Assembly: GCF_017742835.1 (NCBI RefSeq)
Contig: NZ_CP072392.1
Coordinates: 3,557,695-3,621,694, forward strand
Source of the DNA: Aquabacter sp. L1I39
GTDB taxonomy: Bacteria; Pseudomonadota; Alphaproteobacteria; Rhizobiales; Xanthobacteraceae
Length of the DNA stretch: 64,000 nt
Reading direction: 5' to 3'
Shown here: in pieces, positions 35,599 to 44,471 of the stretch
Numbering within the stretch: position 1 is the first letter of the stretch
How the letters are laid out: each line of letters starts with the position of its first letter
Notes under the pieces: model-generated
The model's input: only the letters and a program-made list of their open reading frames with translations
Database searches by the model: none
What the model was told of the DNA's origin: nothing
Position numbers and translations under genes: made by a program

Positions 35599-36435
35599 AT
35601 GCCCGCCTGGCCGAACATGCAGACCCTTTCCCATGCCGTGCCCGGCAGCCCCGGCAGCGAGCCGCCGCTCGCTTTGGTCACGGGCGCCAGCAGCGGCATC
35701 GGGCTGGAATTTGCCCGCCTGCTGGCCCGCGACGGCTTCCGCCTCATCCTGCTGGCCCGGGACAATCGCCGGCTCGCCGCCGCCGCACGGGCCATCGCGC
35801 CGGTGCCGGGCGGCATCGAGTTGATGGCAGTGGACCTTTCCGACCGCGAGGCGGTGGAGGATCTGTGCGGGCGCCTGGCGGCCCTTGAGCTGGACGTGCT
35901 CGTTAACAATGCAGGCTTTGGCGCCTATGGCCCGTTCGACGAGATCGACGGCGCGCTGGAGGCGGACATGATCGCCGCCAATGTCACCGCGCTCACCCTC
36001 ATCACCAAGGCGGTGCTGCCCGGCATGGTGGCGCGCGGGCAGGGGCGCATCGTGAACGTGGCCTCCACGGCGGCGTTTGCGCCAGGCCCGTTCGCCGCCG
36101 TCTATTCCGCCACCAAGGCCTATGTGCTGAGCCTGTCGGAGGCCCTGGCCGAGGAGTTGCGCGACACCCGCATCCGGGTCACCGCGCTCTGCCCCGGCCC
36201 CACCGACACCGCCTTTGTGGAGCGGGCGGGCATGGGGCGCACGCGGGTATTCAAGGGGCCCGTCGCCTCGGCCAAGATGGTGGCGGAAGCCGGCTATGCG
36301 GCCATGCTTTCGGGCCGTCCAGTGGCGGTGGTGGGGCTGGCCAACCGCCTGATGACGTTTGCCGTGCGTTTCGCGCCGCGCGCGCTGGTGGCGCGCCTCG
36401 CCCGCCGCGCCTTTGCCGAGGACGAGATCGGCTGA
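35599..36435 (+). CDS. Short-chain dehydrogenase/reductase (SDR)
   Basis: 278 residues. The cofactor motif is TGASSGIGLEFARLLARDG, the NNAG motif is VLVNNAGFGAYG, and the catalytic triad is Ser (NVASTAAFAPG) with YSATK. The substrate is unknown. The arrangement resembles the DltE/YqjQ-like general SDRs. The start at 35599 is favoured, and 35617 is possible. It stands alone between the exonuclease and pdxY genes. Confidence 0.9.
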   Translation: MPAWPNMQTLSHAVPGSPGSEPPLALVTGASSGIGLEFARLLARDGFRLILLARDNRRLAAAARAIAPVPGGIELMAVDLSDREAVEDLCGRLAALELDVLVNNAGFGAYGPFDEIDGALEADMIAANVTALTLITKAVLPGMVARGQGRIVNVASTAAFAPGPFAAVYSATKAYVLSLSEALAEELRDTRIRVTALCPGPTDTAFVERAGMGRTRVFKGPVASAKMVAEAGYAAMLSGRPVAVVGLANRLMTFAVRFAPRALVARLARRAFAEDEIG

Positions 36436-36555
36436 GGCGATCCATCAGCAATCCGCGCATTCGCCATCAGCAAAATCCATTTGTGCTTGGCGCGGGTGCG
36501 GAGTAGCTGCGGATTATCCTCCTGCCCGCCTCGCGGGTCTGTCCTGAAGACCGCC

Positions 36556-37404
36556 ATGAACCTCCTGTCCATCCAGTCCCATGTCGCCTACGGCCATGTG
36601 GGCAATGCCTCCGCCGTCTTTCCGCTGCAGCGCCTGGGCGTGGAGGTGTGGCCCATCCACACCGTCCAGTTCTCCAACCACACCGGCTATGGCGCCTGGC
36701 GCGGCCAGGTGTTCGAGGCTGGCGTGATCGGCGAGCTGGTGACCGGCATCGCCGAGCGCGGGCGCCTGTCCGCCTGCGACGGGGTGCTCTCGGGCTATAT
36801 GGGCTCGGCCGATATCGGCGCCGCCATCCTGGATGCGGTGGCGCAGGTGCGCGCGGCCAATCCCAAGGCGGATTATTGCTGCGATCCGGTGATCGGCGAT
36901 GTGGGGCGCGGCATCTTCGTGCGGCCGGGCATTCCCGAATTCATGCGCCACCAGGCGGTGCCCGCCGCCGATGTCATCACCCCCAACCAGTTCGAGCTGG
37001 AACTGCTCTCGGGCCACCATGTGGCGACCCTCGACGATGCCCGCGCCGCCTGCGACCTGCTGCATGCCTCAGGTCCCAAGGTCATCCTCGTGACCTCGCT
37101 CCACGTGGACGCGACGCCATCCGACGCCATCGACCTCATGGCCAGCGGCCCGGACGGGCGCTTCCTGGTGCGGACGCCGAAGCTCGACGTGTCGCTGAAC
37201 GGGGCAGGGGATGCCATCGCGGCCCTCTTCTTCTTCCACCTGAAGCGCACCGGCTCAACCGCCGCCGCGCTGGAGGCGGCGGGCTCCTCCATTTTCGGCC
37301 TGCTGAAGCGCACGGCGCAGGCCCAGTCCCGCGAATTGCTGCTGGTGGGGGCGCAGGACGAGTTCGTTAAACCAACTCATGTCTTCACGCCGACGTGCAT
37401 TTAA
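36556..37404 (+). CDS. pdxY: Pyridoxal kinase
   Basis: 282 residues. SIQSHVAYGHVGNASAVFPLQRLGVEVW, TVQFSNHTGYGAW and CDPVIGDVGRGIFV are pyridoxal-kinase signatures, and LNGAGDAIAALF contains the catalytic GxGD. It phosphorylates pyridoxal in the PLP salvage pathway. The length matches PdxY. The family distinction between PdxY and PdxK rests on the N-terminal YGHVGN motif, as seen here. The ATG at 36556 begins the conserved sequence (MNLLSIQSHV). No partner gene is needed, and the neighbours are unrelated. Confidence 0.94.
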   Translation: MNLLSIQSHVAYGHVGNASAVFPLQRLGVEVWPIHTVQFSNHTGYGAWRGQVFEAGVIGELVTGIAERGRLSACDGVLSGYMGSADIGAAILDAVAQVRAANPKADYCCDPVIGDVGRGIFVRPGIPEFMRHQAVPAADVITPNQFELELLSGHHVATLDDARAACDLLHASGPKVILVTSLHVDATPSDAIDLMASGPDGRFLVRTPKLDVSLNGAGDAIAALFFFHLKRTGSTAAALEAAGSSIFGLLKRTAQAQSRELLLVGAQDEFVKPTHVFTPTCI

Positions 37405-37482
37405 GGCCAAACTGTGTCGAACCGTTTCCGGCCTGCCGGGGCGGAGACGACAGAGACCTTCCAGAACAAGGCCAAAGACGCC

Positions 37483-38379
37483 ATGCCCCGCCGCTATGTG
37501 ACGCTCGATGTCTTCACCTCGCGCCCTCTCGGCGGCAATCCGCTGGCGGTGGTGCTGGATGCGGCGGGCCTGGACGATGCGGCCATGCAGCACATCACGC
37601 GGGAGTTCAACCTCTCGGAGACCGTGTTCGTGTTCCCGCCGCGCGACCCGTCCCGGCAGGCGCGCATCCGCATCTTCACCACCGCCCATGAGCTGCCCTT
37701 CGCCGGGCATCCCACCGTTGGATCGGCGGTGCTGCTGGCGCTGGAAAATAAGCTCGCCAAGGGGCAGTTCCAGATCGAGGAGCAGATTGGCCCGGTGCGC
37801 TGCGAGGTGACCACGGAGGGACCTGGCTCGCGCCGGGGCGCGGCCACCTTCGTGGTGCCGCGCAAGGCGACGCTGGAAGAGGCGGACATTTCCCGCAAAG
37901 CGTGCGCGGATGCGCTGAATCTGGCCGTGTCCGACATCGGCTTTGACGCCCATCGCCCGGTGGTGGCCTCGGCGGGCGTGCCGTTCCTGTTCGTGCCGGT
38001 GGCGAACTTGACCGCGCTCGCCCGCGCCCGGCCCGACGAAGCCGCCTTCATCCGCTCGCTCGGCTCCTATGGCGAGGCGCTCTATCTCTACACGCCGGAC
38101 GAAGAAGGTGATGCCGACTTCCGCACCCGCATGTTCTCCCCCGGCCTCGGCATCGAAGAGGATCCGGCCACCGGCGCGGCGGCCGCCGCCTTCACCGCCG
38201 TGCTGATGGATGCGGAGGCGCGGGTGGATGGCCATCACAAGGTGCGCATCGACCAAGGCTTCGAGATGGGGCGCCCCAGCCGCATCAATCTGGGCTTCAC
38301 CGTGAAGGGCGGGGATGTGGTGGAGGCCACCATCGGCGGCAGTGCCGTGGTGATTGCCGAAGGGGTTCTGCACCTGTGA
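37483..38379 (+). CDS. PhzF family isomerase/epimerase-like protein
   Basis: 298 residues. Features are LDVFTSRPLGGNPLAVVLDA at the start, the conserved Glu in FNLSETVFVFPP (catalytic in PhzF), AHELPFAGHPTVGSA and the mirrored C-terminal phrase EDPATGAAAAAF. It has the two-domain diaminopimelate epimerase-like fold. Most members do not make phenazines and have unknown substrates. An upstream GTG at 37414 would add 23 residues not seen in the family, so the ATG at 37483 is preferred. Confidence 0.92.
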   Translation: MPRRYVTLDVFTSRPLGGNPLAVVLDAAGLDDAAMQHITREFNLSETVFVFPPRDPSRQARIRIFTTAHELPFAGHPTVGSAVLLALENKLAKGQFQIEEQIGPVRCEVTTEGPGSRRGAATFVVPRKATLEEADISRKACADALNLAVSDIGFDAHRPVVASAGVPFLFVPVANLTALARARPDEAAFIRSLGSYGEALYLYTPDEEGDADFRTRMFSPGLGIEEDPATGAAAAAFTAVLMDAEARVDGHHKVRIDQGFEMGRPSRINLGFTVKGGDVVEATIGGSAVVIAEGVLHL

Positions 38380-38449
38380 TCCGTGGAATCCGTGGCAGGA
38401 AAGTCGCACGCGGAACCGTGATCCTGGCATTGGCCATGGGGTCCCTTGG

Positions 38450-38470
38450 ATAGGAAGGGAGCCTTCCTAT
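38450..38470. repeat. Short perfect hairpin between PhzF and OYE genes
   Basis: ATAGGAAGG (38450-38458) / CCTTCCTAT (38462-38470) is a 9-bp perfect stem with a GAG loop, 66 nt before the OYE start. It may be a terminator or a regulatory stem. No T-run follows. Confidence 0.4.
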
Positions 38471-38535
38471 GTGTTGTGCATCGCACCATCCACGCGCGCG
38501 CCGTTCGAGCGCGCAGCACCGGAAAGGCTGAACCG

Positions 38536-39630
38536 ATGAGCGCTTCCACGCCGTCTCTCTTCGACCCCTATCGCCTCGGCGAGATTTCCCTGTCCAACCG
38601 CATCGTCATGGCCCCGCTCACCCGCAACCGCGCGGGGGCGGGCCTTGTCCCCACCGATTTGACCGCCCGCTATTATGCCCAGCGCGCCACCGCCGGCCTT
38701 CTCATCTCGGAAGGCTCGCAGGTCTCCCGCCAGGGCCAGGGCTACCAGGACACGCCCGGCATTTATTCGCCCGAGCAGGTGGCGGCCTGGCGCAAGGTGA
38801 CCGACGCCGTCCATGCCGAGGGCGGGCGCATCTTCATCCAGCTCTGGCATGTGGGCCGGGTGTCCCATGTGGACCTTCAGGAGGGCGGCGCTGCTCCGGT
38901 GGGTCCCTCCGACCTTATCGCCAACACCAAGACCTATGTGAATAACGGCTTTGCCGCCACCTCCGCGCCCCGCGCGCTGGCGGCCTCCGAACTGCCGGGG
39001 ATTGCCGACGACTTCCGCCGCGCTGCCGCCAATGCGATCGCCGCGGGCTTTGACGGTGTGGAGATCCACGGCGCCAACGGCTATCTCATCGACCAGTTCC
39101 TGCGCGACGGGGCCAACACCCGCACCGACGCCTATGGCGGCTCCATCGAGAATCGCCTGCGCTTCCCGCTGGAGATCATCGACGCGGTGGCCGGCGAGAT
39201 CGGCGCCAGCCGCACCGGCATCCGCCTCTCCCCCGTGACGCCGGCCAATGACCTCACCGATTCCGATCCCCAGCCGCTCTTCAACCGGCTGCTGGAAGAG
39301 ATCGAGGCCCGCAAGCTGGTCTATGTGCATGTGATCGAGGGCGCCACCGGGGGCCCGCGCGACGTCAATCCGGGCTTCTCGTTCGAGGAACTGCACAAGC
39401 GCTATTCCGGCACCTGGATGGTGAACAATGGCTACGACCTTGGAATGGCGCGGGACGTGATCGCCTCCGGCAAGGCGGATCTGGTGGCTTTCGGGCGGCC
39501 CTTCATCTCCAATCCGGACCTGGTGGAGCGCCTGCGCCGGGGCGCGCCGCTCAACGAGCTGAAGCGCGAGACGCTCTATGGCGGCGGCGCGGAAGGCTAT
39601 GTGGATTATCCCACCCTCGACGCAGCCTGA
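38536..39630 (+). CDS. Old Yellow Enzyme family alkene reductase (NemA-like)
   Basis: 364 residues. LSNRIVMAPLTRNRAGAGLVPTDL binds FMN, GRIFIQLWHVGRVSH follows, and the substrate-binding HGAN motif lies in FDGVEIHGANGYLIDQFLRDGANTRTDAYGGSIENRLRF. The C-terminal GKADLVAFGRPFISNPDLVERLRRG binds the FMN phosphate. The enzyme reduces activated C=C bonds (enones, maleimides, nitro-compounds) using NAD(P)H. The start at 38536 has GGAAAGG upstream. No NemR regulator is adjacent. The NUDIX gene follows 15 nt later and is probably co-transcribed. Confidence 0.94.
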   Translation: MSASTPSLFDPYRLGEISLSNRIVMAPLTRNRAGAGLVPTDLTARYYAQRATAGLLISEGSQVSRQGQGYQDTPGIYSPEQVAAWRKVTDAVHAEGGRIFIQLWHVGRVSHVDLQEGGAAPVGPSDLIANTKTYVNNGFAATSAPRALAASELPGIADDFRRAAANAIAAGFDGVEIHGANGYLIDQFLRDGANTRTDAYGGSIENRLRFPLEIIDAVAGEIGASRTGIRLSPVTPANDLTDSDPQPLFNRLLEEIEARKLVYVHVIEGATGGPRDVNPGFSFEELHKRYSGTWMVNNGYDLGMARDVIASGKADLVAFGRPFISNPDLVERLRRGAPLNELKRETLYGGGAEGYVDYPTLDAA

Positions 39631-39645
39631 CGGAGACCTCGCCCC

Positions 39646-40377
39646 ATGATCGTGCCGCCCGGCCGCACCCCCGCTGAAATCGTCCAGGTGGACCGGCTCG
39701 ACGTTCGCGTCGAGCAGGGCGCCGTCTGGCACGAGGCGGAGGCGCACCGGGCGGAGATCGACGCCAATTTCGCCGCCCGGGTCGCGGCCAATCCCTATCT
39801 GTGGAACGGCCGGGTCCTGGTGCTTCGGCGCTTTACCCTCGAAGACGGCGTGCTCACGGGCACCTGCATCGAGGTGGACTATGCCTCCTTCACCTGGTGG
39901 CGCGATCAGGACTGGCCGGATCTGGGCGCCTGGAACATCTTCGCCCTGCCGGCGCTGGAAGGCGCAGACGGCGTGTTCGTCATGGCCGAGATGGGCGCTC
40001 ACACCGTGAATGCCGGCCGCGTCTTCTTTCCCGGCGGCACGCCGGACCTCTCCGACATCACGCCGGACGGCGCCGTGGATCTCTATGGCTCGGTGCTGCG
40101 GGAAATGGAGGAGGAGGCCGGGCTGTCCGAGGACGGCGTCCGGCAATCCGGCACTTGGGACGTGGTGCTGGACGGCCCCTATATGTGCCTGATGCGCCGC
40201 ATGGTCTTCCCGCAGACCGGCGCCGCTCTGGCGGAGCGCATTTCCGCCGTAACGGCCACCCAGAAAAAGCCGGAGCTGGCGCGCCTGTATCTGGCGGCAG
40301 GGCCGGACGATCTCGGGCCGGAAGTCATGTCCTTTGCCGCTGACTATCTCGCCTGGCGATTTGCCGAGCGCGCCTGA
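39646..40377 (+). CDS. NUDIX-like hydrolase
   Basis: 243 residues. The core REMEEEAGLS matches the second half of the NUDIX box (REUxEExGU). The preceding Gly and Glu of the canonical GX5EX7 part are not in register: Val lies where the Glu is expected, with Asp next to it. The N-terminal half (VVWHEAEAHRAEIDANF-like, NGRVLVLRRFTLEDGVLTG) resembles the domain found before such boxes in some alphaproteobacterial NUDIX proteins. The substrate is unknown. It follows the alkene reductase gene by 15 nt. Confidence 0.72.
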   Translation: MIVPPGRTPAEIVQVDRLDVRVEQGAVWHEAEAHRAEIDANFAARVAANPYLWNGRVLVLRRFTLEDGVLTGTCIEVDYASFTWWRDQDWPDLGAWNIFALPALEGADGVFVMAEMGAHTVNAGRVFFPGGTPDLSDITPDGAVDLYGSVLREMEEEAGLSEDGVRQSGTWDVVLDGPYMCLMRRMVFPQTGAALAERISAVTATQKKPELARLYLAAGPDDLGPEVMSFAADYLAWRFAERA

Positions 40378-40480
40378 GGCTTGCCGCCGGCGGGCAAGTT
40401 GCGCCCTTGTGCTTGTGCCGGATCGCCAATTCGGCTAATGAGCGAGCAAGAGCAGTTGAAACCGAGCGAGCCGCAGTCCC

Positions 40481-40588
40481 GTGTCGTCCATCTCGACGAA
40501 CATTGCTGGTGACGCCTCCCGCACCCAGGTGGTGGCGGGCAACGCTCTTTCTCTGCGCGCGCTCCTTCTTCTCCTTAGCCGCCCCTGA
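40481..40588 (+). CDS. Leucine-rich leader peptide upstream of leuA
   Basis: 35-codon frame starting with GTG and ending ALSLRALLLLLSRP. Seven of the last thirteen codons encode Leu, including five in a row (CTC CTT CTT CTC CTT). It ends 110 nt before leuA, and its stop codon lies inside a stem-loop (40582-40624). This is the layout of a transcription attenuator in which a ribosome starved for leucyl-tRNA stalls at the Leu run. The start is uncertain, since no strong ribosome site is seen at the GTG. Confidence 0.7.
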   Translation: MSSISTNIAGDASRTQVVAGNALSLRALLLLLSRP

Positions 40589-40624
40589 GCGCCGGCCGGG
40601 CGAACACGCCTGGGCACTCAGGGG
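40582..40624 (+). promoter_or_regulatory. Stem-loop at the end of the leader peptide, probable leuA attenuator element
   Basis: The outer stem CCCCTGAG (40582-40589) / CTCAGGGG (40617-40624) encloses an inner stem GCCGGGCG (40595-40602) / CGCCTGGGC (40607-40615) with one bulge. It overlaps the leader stop codon. Two more stems fit an attenuator: CCCGC (40518-40522) / GCGGG (40535-40539) within the leader, and GCCCGC (40651-40656) / GCGGGC (40668-40673) shortly before leuA. None has a strong T-run, so which is the terminator is unresolved. Confidence 0.55.
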
Positions 40625-40698
40625 ACCGAGAAGCCGACCAAAGCGCCATCGCCCGCGCAGATGAAAAGCGGGCCAGAATTTCCCGGAAGGACGCCGCC

Positions 40699-42270
40699 AT
40701 GACCACCGAAAACACCGCCGCTCCCGTATCCGAGCGCGACCGCGTCATCATTTTCGACACCACCCTGCGCGACGGCGAACAATGCCCCGGCGCCTCCATG
40801 ACCTTCGAGGAGAAGCTGCAGGTCGCCGAGTTGCTGGACGACATGGGCGTCGACGTGATCGAGGCCGGTTTCCCCATCGCCTCCGTGGGTGACTTCGAAT
40901 CGGTGGCCGAGATTGCCCGCCGTTCCAAGCGCGCGGTGATTGCGGGTCTCTCCCGCGCCGCGCTGAACGACATCGACCGCTGCGCCGAGGCTGTGAAGCA
41001 CGCCAAGCGCGGGCGCATCCATACCTTCCTGTCCACCTCGCCGGTGCATATGAAGTACAAGCTGCAGAAGCAGCCCCATGAAGTGCTGGAGATGATCGTC
41101 GCCTCGGTGACGCGCGCCCGCAACCATGTGGAAGACGTGGAATGGTCGTCCGAGGACGGCACCCGCACCGAGATCGATTTCCTGTGCCGCTGCGTGGAAG
41201 CCGCCATCAAGGCGGGCGCCTCCACCATCAACATTCCCGACACCGTGGGCTACACCACCCCGGCCGAGTATCAGGCCCTGTTCCGCACCGTGCGCGAGCG
41301 GGTGCCGAACTCCGACAAGGCGGTCTTCTCGGTCCATTGCCACGACGACCTGGGCATGGCGGTGGCCAATTCCCTGGCCGGCCTCGCCGGCGGTGCGCGG
41401 CAGGTGGAATGCACCATCAACGGCATCGGCGAGCGCGCGGGCAATGCGGCGCTGGAAGAAATCGTGATGGCCATCAATGTGCGGTCCGACGTGCTGCCTT
41501 ATGCCACCGGCATCGAGGCCACCATGCTGACCCGCGCGTCCCGCCTGGTGTCCGCCGTGACCTCGTTCCCGGTGCAGTACAACAAGGCCATCGTGGGCCG
41601 GAATGCCTTCGCCCATGAGAGCGGCATCCACCAGGACGGCATGCTCAAGCACACCCAGACCTATGAGATCATGACGCCCGACAGCGTGGGCGTCTCCAAG
41701 ACCTCGCTGGTCATGGGCAAGCATTCGGGCCGCGCCGCCTTCCGCGACAAGCTGAAGACGCTGGGCTACGACCTGGGCGAGAACGCCCTGAACGATGCCT
41801 TCACCCGCTTCAAGGACCTCGCCGACCGCAAGAAGGTCATTTATGACGAGGACATCGAGGCGCTGGTGGACCAGGGCATCGCCGCCGCCCATGACCGCAT
41901 CAAGCTGATCTCCCTGTCCGTCATCGCCGGCACGCGGGGCCCGCAGCGGGCCACCATGAAGGTGGAAGTGGACGGGCGCGTCCAGACCGAGGAGGCCGAG
42001 GGCAACGGGCCGGTGGATGCCACCTTCAACTGCATCAAGGCCCTGTTCCCCCACACCGCCAAGCTGGAGCTCTACCAGGTGCACGCCGTGACCGAGGGTA
42101 CCGATGCCCAGGCCGAGGTGTCCGTGCGCCTGGAGGAGGAGGGCAAGGTGGTGACCGCCAAGGCCGCCGATCCCGACACCTTGGTGGCGTCCGCCCAGGC
42201 CTATATCACCGCGCTCAACAAGCTGATGGTGAAGCGGCATTCGGTGAACCCGCAAGCCGCCGCAGGCTGA
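40699..42270 (+). CDS. leuA: 2-Isopropylmalate synthase
   Basis: 523 residues, the LeuA type 1 length. [19 protein letters not shown] is the catalytic/metal motif, [11 protein letters not shown] and [17 protein letters not shown] (metal-binding His pair) are conserved, and [14 protein letters not shown] follows. The C-terminal regulatory domain (about 390-505) binds leucine for feedback inhibition. It catalyses the first committed step of leucine synthesis from 2-oxoisovalerate and acetyl-CoA. The start at 40699 has GGAAGG about 9 nt upstream. The final codons fall in a 22-bp repeated sequence. A leucine-rich leader peptide lies upstream. Confidence 0.96.
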   Translation: MTTENTAAPVSERDRVIIFDTTLRDGEQCPGASMTFEEKLQVAELLDDMGVDVIEAGFPIASVGDFESVAEIARRSKRAVIAGLSRAALNDIDRCAEAVKHAKRGRIHTFLSTSPVHMKYKLQKQPHEVLEMIVASVTRARNHVEDVEWSSEDGTRTEIDFLCRCVEAAIKAGASTINIPDTVGYTTPAEYQALFRTVRERVPNSDKAVFSVHCHDDLGMAVANSLAGLAGGARQVECTINGIGERAGNAALEEIVMAINVRSDVLPYATGIEATMLTRASRLVSAVTSFPVQYNKAIVGRNAFAHESGIHQDGMLKHTQTYEIMTPDSVGVSKTSLVMGKHSGRAAFRDKLKTLGYDLGENALNDAFTRFKDLADRKKVIYDEDIEALVDQGIAAAHDRIKLISLSVIAGTRGPQRATMKVEVDGRVQTEEAEGNGPVDATFNCIKALFPHTAKLELYQVHAVTEGTDAQAEVSVRLEEEGKVVTAKAADPDTLVASAQAYITALNKLMVKRHSVNPQAAAG

Positions 42271-42313
42271 GAGGCAAGCCGCCGCAGGCTGAAAAGGAAC
42301 CGCCGCAGGCCGA
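42252..42313. repeat. 22-bp tandem repeat covering the leuA stop codon
   Basis: GCAAGCCGCCGCAGGCTGA occurs at 42252-42270, where its TGA is the leuA stop, and again at 42274-42292. A diverged copy (GGAACCGCCGCAGGCCGA) follows at 42296-42313. The period is 22 nt. Confidence 0.85.
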
Positions 42314-42391
42314 GATTAGGGCTGCGGCAGCCTTGCGAGCAGATCTGCGGCGCCGTCCGGTCATCTTCCGCGCCGCATCCAGAATGAAGCG

Positions 42392-42423
42392 AAAGGTCGG
42401 GCTTTGGCCCGGCCTTTTCTTTT
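42392..42423 (+). terminator. Rho-independent terminator after leuA
   Basis: The stem AAAGGTCGGGC (42392-42402) / GCCCGGCCTTT (42407-42417), with one G-T pair and a TTTG loop, is followed by TTTTCTTTT. Confidence 0.9.
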
Positions 42424-42732
42424 GGCATTTCTGTGTTCTGCGCGCGGTGGCAGCGAGTATTCCGCAATGCAATGAGGAGTTTCAGAGATAGTTTGTGATG
42501 AAAGTATGGTTGCCTTGCTATCTCGTCATATTGCCTAAGAAAAGGGCGTCATATGCGAGCGCTCTGCCGGCAATATTCATGCTGCAGCGCAACATAGCCC
42601 CCTCATACACCTGCGTTATGCCGTAGGGATGCGCATTTCACTTGACGAAGGGGAGGGCGACATTCTTCAAGGGAGGCTGTAGCGGGTCGATAAACGCAGA
42701 ATGGCCTCGCAGAGGGTTCAAGGAGGTTCACG
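42424..42732. promoter_or_regulatory. AT-richer upstream region of the tripartite transporter genes
   Basis: No gene is supported. The region is visibly richer in A/T than its surroundings and probably holds the tctC promoter. The octamer CGTCATAT is repeated directly at 42524-42531 and 42547-42554, 23 nt apart, and could be a regulator site. A clear -35/-10 pair was not identified. Confidence 0.4.
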
Positions 42733-43710
42733 ATGAAGCTGAAGCTCGCAGCACTGGCTGTCGCCACGGTGTTCGGCCTTTCGGTGGCTGGCGCCAAGGC
42801 GGACACCTATCCCAACCGCGCCGTGACGGTGGTTGTCCCCTTCGCTGCCGGCGGCCCGACCGACACGGTGGCGCGCCTCGTGGCCGAGTCCATGTCGAAA
42901 TCCCTCGGCCAGCAGGTGATCGTGGAGAATGTGGGCGGCGCCGGCGGCACCCGTGGTGCCGGCCAGGTGGCCAAGGCGGCCCCCGATGGCTACACGCTCC
43001 TCATCCACCATATCGGCATGGCGACGGCCCCGAGCCTCTATCGCAAGCTGCCCTTCAACGTGCTGACCGACTTCGAGGATGCCGGCCTCATCACCGCCGT
43101 TCCCATGACGGTGATCGGCAAGCCCAATCTTGAGCCGAAGACCGTCGTCGAGCTGATCGACTTCGTGCGCAAGAACAAGGAGAAGGTCACCTACGGCAAT
43201 GCCGGCGTTGGCTCCGCCTCCCATCTGTGCGGCATGCTGTTCATGTCCAAGGTGGGCGCCCAGATGACCACCGTTCCCTACCAGGGCACGGGTCCCGCCA
43301 TGAACGACCTCATTGGCGGCCAGATCGACGTGATGTGCGACCAGACCACCAACACCACCGGCCAGATCAAGGCCGGCAAGGTGAAGGCCTATGCCGTCAC
43401 CACCAAGGACCGCGTGAAGTCGATGCCGGACCTGCCGACCCTTCAGGAGAGCGGCCTCAAGGACTTCGAAGTGGCCATCTGGCACGGCCTCTATGCCCCC
43501 AAGGGCACCCCCAAGGAGGTGGTGGACAAGCTGAACGCGGCGCTCAACGTCGCGCTCGACGATCCCAAGGTGATTGCCCGATTCGCTGACCTCGGCACCG
43601 AGCCGGAGCCCAAGGATCGCCGCAGCCCCGCCTTCCATAAGGAGTTCCTGGCGGCGGAAGTGGCCAAGTGGAAGCCCGTTATTGACGCCGCCGGCGTCTA
43701 TGCCGACTGA
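42733..43710 (+). CDS. Tripartite tricarboxylate transporter substrate-binding protein (TctC/Bug family)
   Basis: 325 residues. The signal peptide (residues 1-23, ending GAKA) is followed by the Bug-family landmarks YPNRAVTVVVPFAAGGPTDTVARLVAESM, GQQVIVENVGGAGGTRGAGQVAKAAPDGYTLL and YQGTGPAMNDLIGGQIDVMCDQ. It binds a carboxylate in the periplasm for the TctAB membrane unit encoded downstream. The substrate (citrate-like or aromatic acid) is not predictable. AAGGAGG lies about 10 nt before the ATG. A terminator-like hairpin separates it from tctB. Confidence 0.95.
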   Translation: MKLKLAALAVATVFGLSVAGAKADTYPNRAVTVVVPFAAGGPTDTVARLVAESMSKSLGQQVIVENVGGAGGTRGAGQVAKAAPDGYTLLIHHIGMATAPSLYRKLPFNVLTDFEDAGLITAVPMTVIGKPNLEPKTVVELIDFVRKNKEKVTYGNAGVGSASHLCGMLFMSKVGAQMTTVPYQGTGPAMNDLIGGQIDVMCDQTTNTTGQIKAGKVKAYAVTTKDRVKSMPDLPTLQESGLKDFEVAIWHGLYAPKGTPKEVVDKLNAALNVALDDPKVIARFADLGTEPEPKDRRSPAFHKEFLAAEVAKWKPVIDAAGVYAD

Positions 43711-43717
43711 AGTCGCC

Positions 43718-43752
43718 AGCCGGCGCATCCGTGTCTCGGATGCGCCGGCTTT
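43718..43752 (+). terminator. Hairpin after tctC, terminator or processing stem
   Basis: The perfect 13-bp stem AGCCGGCGCATCC (43718-43730) / GGATGCGCCGGCT (43738-43750) is followed by TT. It begins 8 nt after the tctC stop. Confidence 0.75.
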
Positions 43753-43998
43753 GTCGCGCGCCGACATGTCTTGCGTGTAGCGGGATCCGGTTTCGCGTTT
43801 TCGTCGCCCTGGCCTAGTTTTATTCCGTAACGGCATCCCTTTGGGCACGTCATTATTGGCTGTCTCTCCGGAAGTTTCATTCGACTTTCGGAGCATAGAC
43901 ACTATTTTCGTGCGCCAAGGTGCATGTGCCGCTGCGAATGCCGCAGCGTTTCGCGACCACGGCCACGAAGAGCTATCTACACGGCGGGAGGAGCATTG

Positions 43999-44460
43999 AT
44001 GAGTTTTATCCGCAGTCCTAAGGACGTGCTGGCAGGTTTGCTATTTCTAGCATTTGCCGGCATTTTTGCTTGGCAGACTGGCGATCTGCCCATGGGAACC
44101 TCGGTCCGCATGGGGCCGGGCTATTTCCCCCTCGTCCTTTCTGGCCTGATGGGCATGCTGGGCCTCATCGTCCTGGTGAATGGCTTGCGGTTCAAGGGTG
44201 AGGCGCCGTCCAACGTCGCCTGGCGCGGCCTCATTATCCTGACTGTCTCCACCCTCTTCTTCGGCTTCGCCATGCGTCCGCTGGGCTTCCTGCCCACGCT
44301 GGCCATCACCGTCTTCCTGTGCGCCACGGCGAGCCAGAAGTTCCATATCGTGACTGCCCTCATCATCACCGCCGTGATGACCGTGTTCTGCTGGGGCGTC
44401 TTCATCGTGGGCCTTGGCCTGCCGCTGCAATTGCTCGGGCCCTGGCTCGGCGGATACTGA
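43999..44460 (+). CDS. Tripartite tricarboxylate transporter small membrane subunit TctB
   Basis: 153 residues with four membrane helices. MGTSVRMGPGYFPLVLSGLMGMLGLIVL is the typical TctB region, with the conserved MGPGYFP. GGGAGGAG precedes the ATG at 43999, and an upstream in-frame ATG at 43924 would add a Cys/Arg-rich stretch unlike the family. It pairs with TctA, whose gene starts 11 nt after its stop. Confidence 0.9.
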   Translation: MSFIRSPKDVLAGLLFLAFAGIFAWQTGDLPMGTSVRMGPGYFPLVLSGLMGMLGLIVLVNGLRFKGEAPSNVAWRGLIILTVSTLFFGFAMRPLGFLPTLAITVFLCATASQKFHIVTALIITAVMTVFCWGVFIVGLGLPLQLLGPWLGGY

Positions 44461-44471
44461 GGAGGGCGCCC

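Noticed and set aside
40438..40512. Second short frame (24 codons) upstream of the leucine leader
   Set aside because: It has no Leu run and no link to the stems. It overlaps the leader in another frame and is probably chance.
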